From Clostridiaceae bacterium (GTDB taxonomy: Bacteria; Bacillota; Clostridia; Saccharofermentanales; DTU023), in assembly GCA_012799695.1 (NCBI GenBank), contig JAAZKT010000103.1:1-37109 (forward strand): DNA of 37,109 nucleotides, read 5' to 3'. Positions 35,089-37,109 of the stretch are shown here, in pieces. The notes under the pieces were generated by a model. That model ran no database searches, had not been told where the DNA came from, and was given only the letters and a program-made list of their open reading frames with translations. Both the position numbers and the translations under genes were made by a program. Positions within the stretch are counted from its first letter, which is position 1, and each line of letters opens with the position of its first letter.

Positions 35089-36012
35089 ATGAAACTGTAC
35101 CCGAAAAACTTTTCAACGGTTGTCCACAATTGCAACTTGAGCGGTATCAGCCTGTCACGATATTTTCTAGATATTGAAATTGTTTTGAATGAGACAACGG
35201 AAGAAAACGTTCTCAGCCAAATGGAGAAAAATCTCTCCGTTATGGAAAGTGCAGCCGCCAAGGGAATGGCCGGTGTTACTTCATTTTCAGGCTTGACGGG
35301 AGGGGATGCAAAGCGTTTGTCTGCATATCGTGCAGATGGTTCGCCGTTTGGTGACAGCCTTTACTTAGAGGCGATGATTAAATCGCTGGCAGTTAATGAA
35401 GTGAACGCAGCGATGGGCGTTATCTGCGCCACACCGACGGCAGGTTCATCGGGCGTTCTGCCGGGAGCGCTCCTGACGACGCGTGACCGACTTAATCTCG
35501 ACCGTCGGGCGCAACTCAACTTTCTTATAACTGCCGGCGGCACCGGTATCCTTATCGGGAATCAGGCATCGATTTCGGGTGCTGAGGGCGGATGCCAAGC
35601 TGAAGTGGGTTCCGCCTCGGCTATGACTGCCGCCGCGCTAGTTGAGGCAGCAGGCGGCACGCCGTCGCAATCGGCGCACGCTTTGGCGATCGCCTTGAAA
35701 AACTTGTTGGGACTTTCCTGCGATCCTGTCGCAAGTCTGGTCGAGGTGCCATGCATTAAGCGAAATGCCGTCGGTGTAGTCAATGCAATTGCCGCTGCCG
35801 AGATGGCGCTCGCCGGCATTGAGAGCCGTATTCCGGTTGACGAGGTCATTCAGGCAATGGGGTCGATCGGGCGCATGATGCCCGTTGCGCTCCGTGAGAC
35901 GGCGCTGGGCGGCCTTGCACAGACGCCGACGGCGTGTCGAATGACAACGATGCTTCAAGAAGAAGGTCGCATTCCTTGGCCCTTCCCGGCCGTTACAATC
36001 GATGATCAGTAA
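35089..36012 (+). CDS. sdaAA: L-serine dehydratase, iron-sulfur-dependent, alpha subunit
   Basis: 307 residues. The start is set by AAGGAGG at 35074-35080, eight bases before ATG at 35089; an in-frame upstream start would overlap sdaAB. NAAMGVICATPTAGSSGVLPG and the cysteines in GGCQAEVGSA, LSCDPV and VPCIKRNAVG fit the oxygen-sensitive 4Fe-4S site. Its presence suits an anaerobe deriving energy from amino acids. Confidence 0.95.
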   Translation: MKLYPKNFSTVVHNCNLSGISLSRYFLDIEIVLNETTEENVLSQMEKNLSVMESAAAKGMAGVTSFSGLTGGDAKRLSAYRADGSPFGDSLYLEAMIKSLAVNEVNAAMGVICATPTAGSSGVLPGALLTTRDRLNLDRRAQLNFLITAGGTGILIGNQASISGAEGGCQAEVGSASAMTAAALVEAAGGTPSQSAHALAIALKNLLGLSCDPVASLVEVPCIKRNAVGVVNAIAAAEMALAGIESRIPVDEVIQAMGSIGRMMPVALRETALGGLAQTPTACRMTTMLQEEGRIPWPFPAVTIDDQ

Positions 36013-36036
36013 AGGGACTCGCCGTTACAGAGATTA

Positions 36037-37109
36037 TCAATCGAAGTTTTTCCAAAACTCTCGGACGAGGCGAATTGCCTCGTCCTTGTCTTTCGTGTGG
36101 ATCGTATGCCATTCCTCGGGAATAAGATGTCGGTATTCTGTTTGTCCGTAACGGTCATCGATAAGTAACACGAGTCCGTAATCATCTTCAGTTCTGATGA
36201 GCCGTCCTACCGCTTGCGTAACGCGGTTGAAGCCCGGCCACATGAAAGCATATTCATACCCCATGCCCATCTTCTGTTCGTAATATTGGCGCAGAATCTC
36301 ACGCTCCGGCGATAAACCCGGTAATCCCGTCCCGATGATGATGACACCTGTCAATTGATCCCCGATCAAGTCAATACCTTCGTTGAATAGGGAGCCGATC
36401 ACCGTCAGACCGACAAGAGTCTTATCAGTGCTAGTCTTCTGAAATCGACCGAGAAAAGCGTTCTTCTGTTTTTCCGTCATGCGCGGAGGCTGAACGAGGA
36501 ATTCGATGGAAGAAAAGTTGTGTCGCTTTATTTCGTTTGCCAGCATTCTTTGATAAGCAAATGAAGGAGAGAAAAGTAAATAATGTCCTTTTCTCTCCGC
36601 GATGACCTCGTGGATGAGCGAAACTATGGATGGGAGCGATAGATGGCGATCACCAAAACGTGTCGAACAACCGTCAAAATTCAGGACGAAACGTCGTGAA
36701 GCGTCGAACGGGGAGTCGAGTTGAAGAAGTTCAGGCTTATCAACATTGCTATCGGCATCGAGAAGCGAGATGTAGTAGGTAGTCGGTGTCATCGTGGCGG
36801 AAAAGAAAATTGCGGGAGATTTATCGCGATAGATGTCAGTCAGATGGTTTGACGCATCGAGCGTGAGAAGCGAACATACGATCTCGTCTCTATCAAAAAG
36901 TCGCCAAGTGATGACGTATGTGTCATCAAAATAGCGTTCGATGACTTTATGGAAAAAAAGCAAATCAAAATAGGGGATCAGGAGCTTCTCGCGATCATCG
37001 AAGTTGAGTTCTTTGTTAAAGAAACCTGCAAGTGTTGAAATAAGCGCTTCAACATCTTCCAAGAAGGAGTGCGGTATATCGCGCATCGCTAAGAAACGCT
37101 CGGAAATCA
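36037..37109 (-). CDS. DinG/Rad3-like helicase, C-terminal part (runs off the right edge)
   Basis: The reading frame stays open to the window end, so only the C-terminal 357 or so residues are visible. The methionine at 37086 is probably internal. Helicase domain 2 motifs are present: FFSATMTP, LLFSPSF, SLFNEGIDL and QAVGRLIRTEDDYG (motif VI arginines). This matches XPD/DinG superfamily 2 helicases, which unwind 5'-3' with an iron-sulfur or nuclease N-terminal region that would lie outside the window. It converges on sdaAA with 24 bp between stops. Confidence 0.85.
   Translation of the reverse strand, partial: ISERFLAMRDIPHSFLEDVEALISTLAGFFNKELNFDDREKLLIPYFDLLFFHKVIERYFDDTYVITWRLFDRDEIVCSLLTLDASNHLTDIYRDKSPAIFFSATMTPTTYYISLLDADSNVDKPELLQLDSPFDASRRFVLNFDGCSTRFGDRHLSLPSIVSLIHEVIAERKGHYLLFSPSFAYQRMLANEIKRHNFSSIEFLVQPPRMTEKQKNAFLGRFQKTSTDKTLVGLTVIGSLFNEGIDLIGDQLTGVIIIGTGLPGLSPEREILRQYYEQKMGMGYEYAFMWPGFNRVTQAVGRLIRTEDDYGLVLLIDDRYGQTEYRHLIPEEWHTIHTKDKDEAIRLVREFWKNFD
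36063..36093 (+). terminator. Probable terminator for sdaAB-sdaAA, inside the dinG 3' coding end
   Basis: A perfect 9-bp GC-rich stem, GGACGAGGC (36063-36071) and GCCTCGTCC (36077-36085), with loop GAATT, is followed on the plus strand by TTGTCTTT. It is 50 bp after the sdaAA stop and lies within the helicase coding region. The T-run is imperfect. Confidence 0.6.

Overview
The window reads as a dense chromosomal segment from a low-to-mid GC Gram-positive anaerobe of the Bacillota, most likely class Clostridia. Evidence for this is the gene content (RNase Y, a 7TM-HD PgpH, the AmaP/Asp23/DUF2273 set, an ArgR-RecN pair, a clostridial-type second type II topoisomerase), the gene order, and the strong AGGAGG ribosome binding sites. 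I cannot name a genus. Nearly everything from 462 onward is coding. The only stretch over 300 bases without a convincing gene is 1-461, which holds weak, degenerate ~63-bp tandem repeats and a good promoter. No rRNA, tRNA, CRISPR array, insertion sequence or phage gene was recognised.

Layout. (1) 462-1543: an AT-richer pair, a Spx/ArsC-like thioredoxin-fold protein and a membrane-anchored GNAT-like protein. (2) 1634-7902: a ParE/GyrB-like and a ParC/GyrA-like topoisomerase subunit, then a membrane-anchored, degenerate polysaccharide-deacetylase-like protein. A second, silent copy of the parE 3' end lies between the two topoisomerase genes. (3) 9873-7947 on the minus strand: YqeG-type HAD phosphatase and aspartate kinase. 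(4) 10092-19836: efp, asp23, amaP, DUF2273, nusB, xseA, xseB, ispA, dxs, nadK, argR, recN. This is the classic clostridial cluster, but without its usual sporulation neighbours. (5) 19912-22168: histidine ammonia-lyase and a formimino-THF cyclodeaminase-type protein. (6) 22311-23888: RNase Y with its own promoter and a strong terminator. (7) 24076-27367: a peptide-type solute-binding lipoprotein, signal peptidase II and an RluA-family pseudouridine synthase. (8) 27382-34314: two DUF881 proteins, PhoH, PgpH, a single-ORF YbeY-Era fusion, and RecO. (9) 34359-36012: both subunits of iron-sulfur L-serine dehydratase. (10) 36037 to the right edge, minus strand: the C-terminal part of a DinG-like helicase.

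How the genes fit together. The phoH-pgpH-ybeY/era-recO block is joined by ATGA overlaps and centres on 16S rRNA maturation, ribosome assembly and c-di-AMP turnover. The efp-to-recN block mixes translation, envelope anchoring, exonuclease VII, isoprenoid precursor synthesis, NADP supply, arginine control and recombination repair. HutH and SdaAA/AB both release ammonia from amino acids, which suggests amino-acid fermentation. Sporulation genes that often sit in these neighbourhoods (spoIIIA operon, spoIVB/spo0A, yqfC/yqfD) are all missing at their expected junctions, so the organism may be asporogenous.

The most interesting observations are the YbeY-Era fusion, the parE tail duplication whose differences are all synonymous, the GNAT-like domain predicted to face outward, the deacetylase-like protein lacking its catalytic histidines, and an odd RNase Y start region in which the Shine-Dalgarno sequence overlaps the only ATG.
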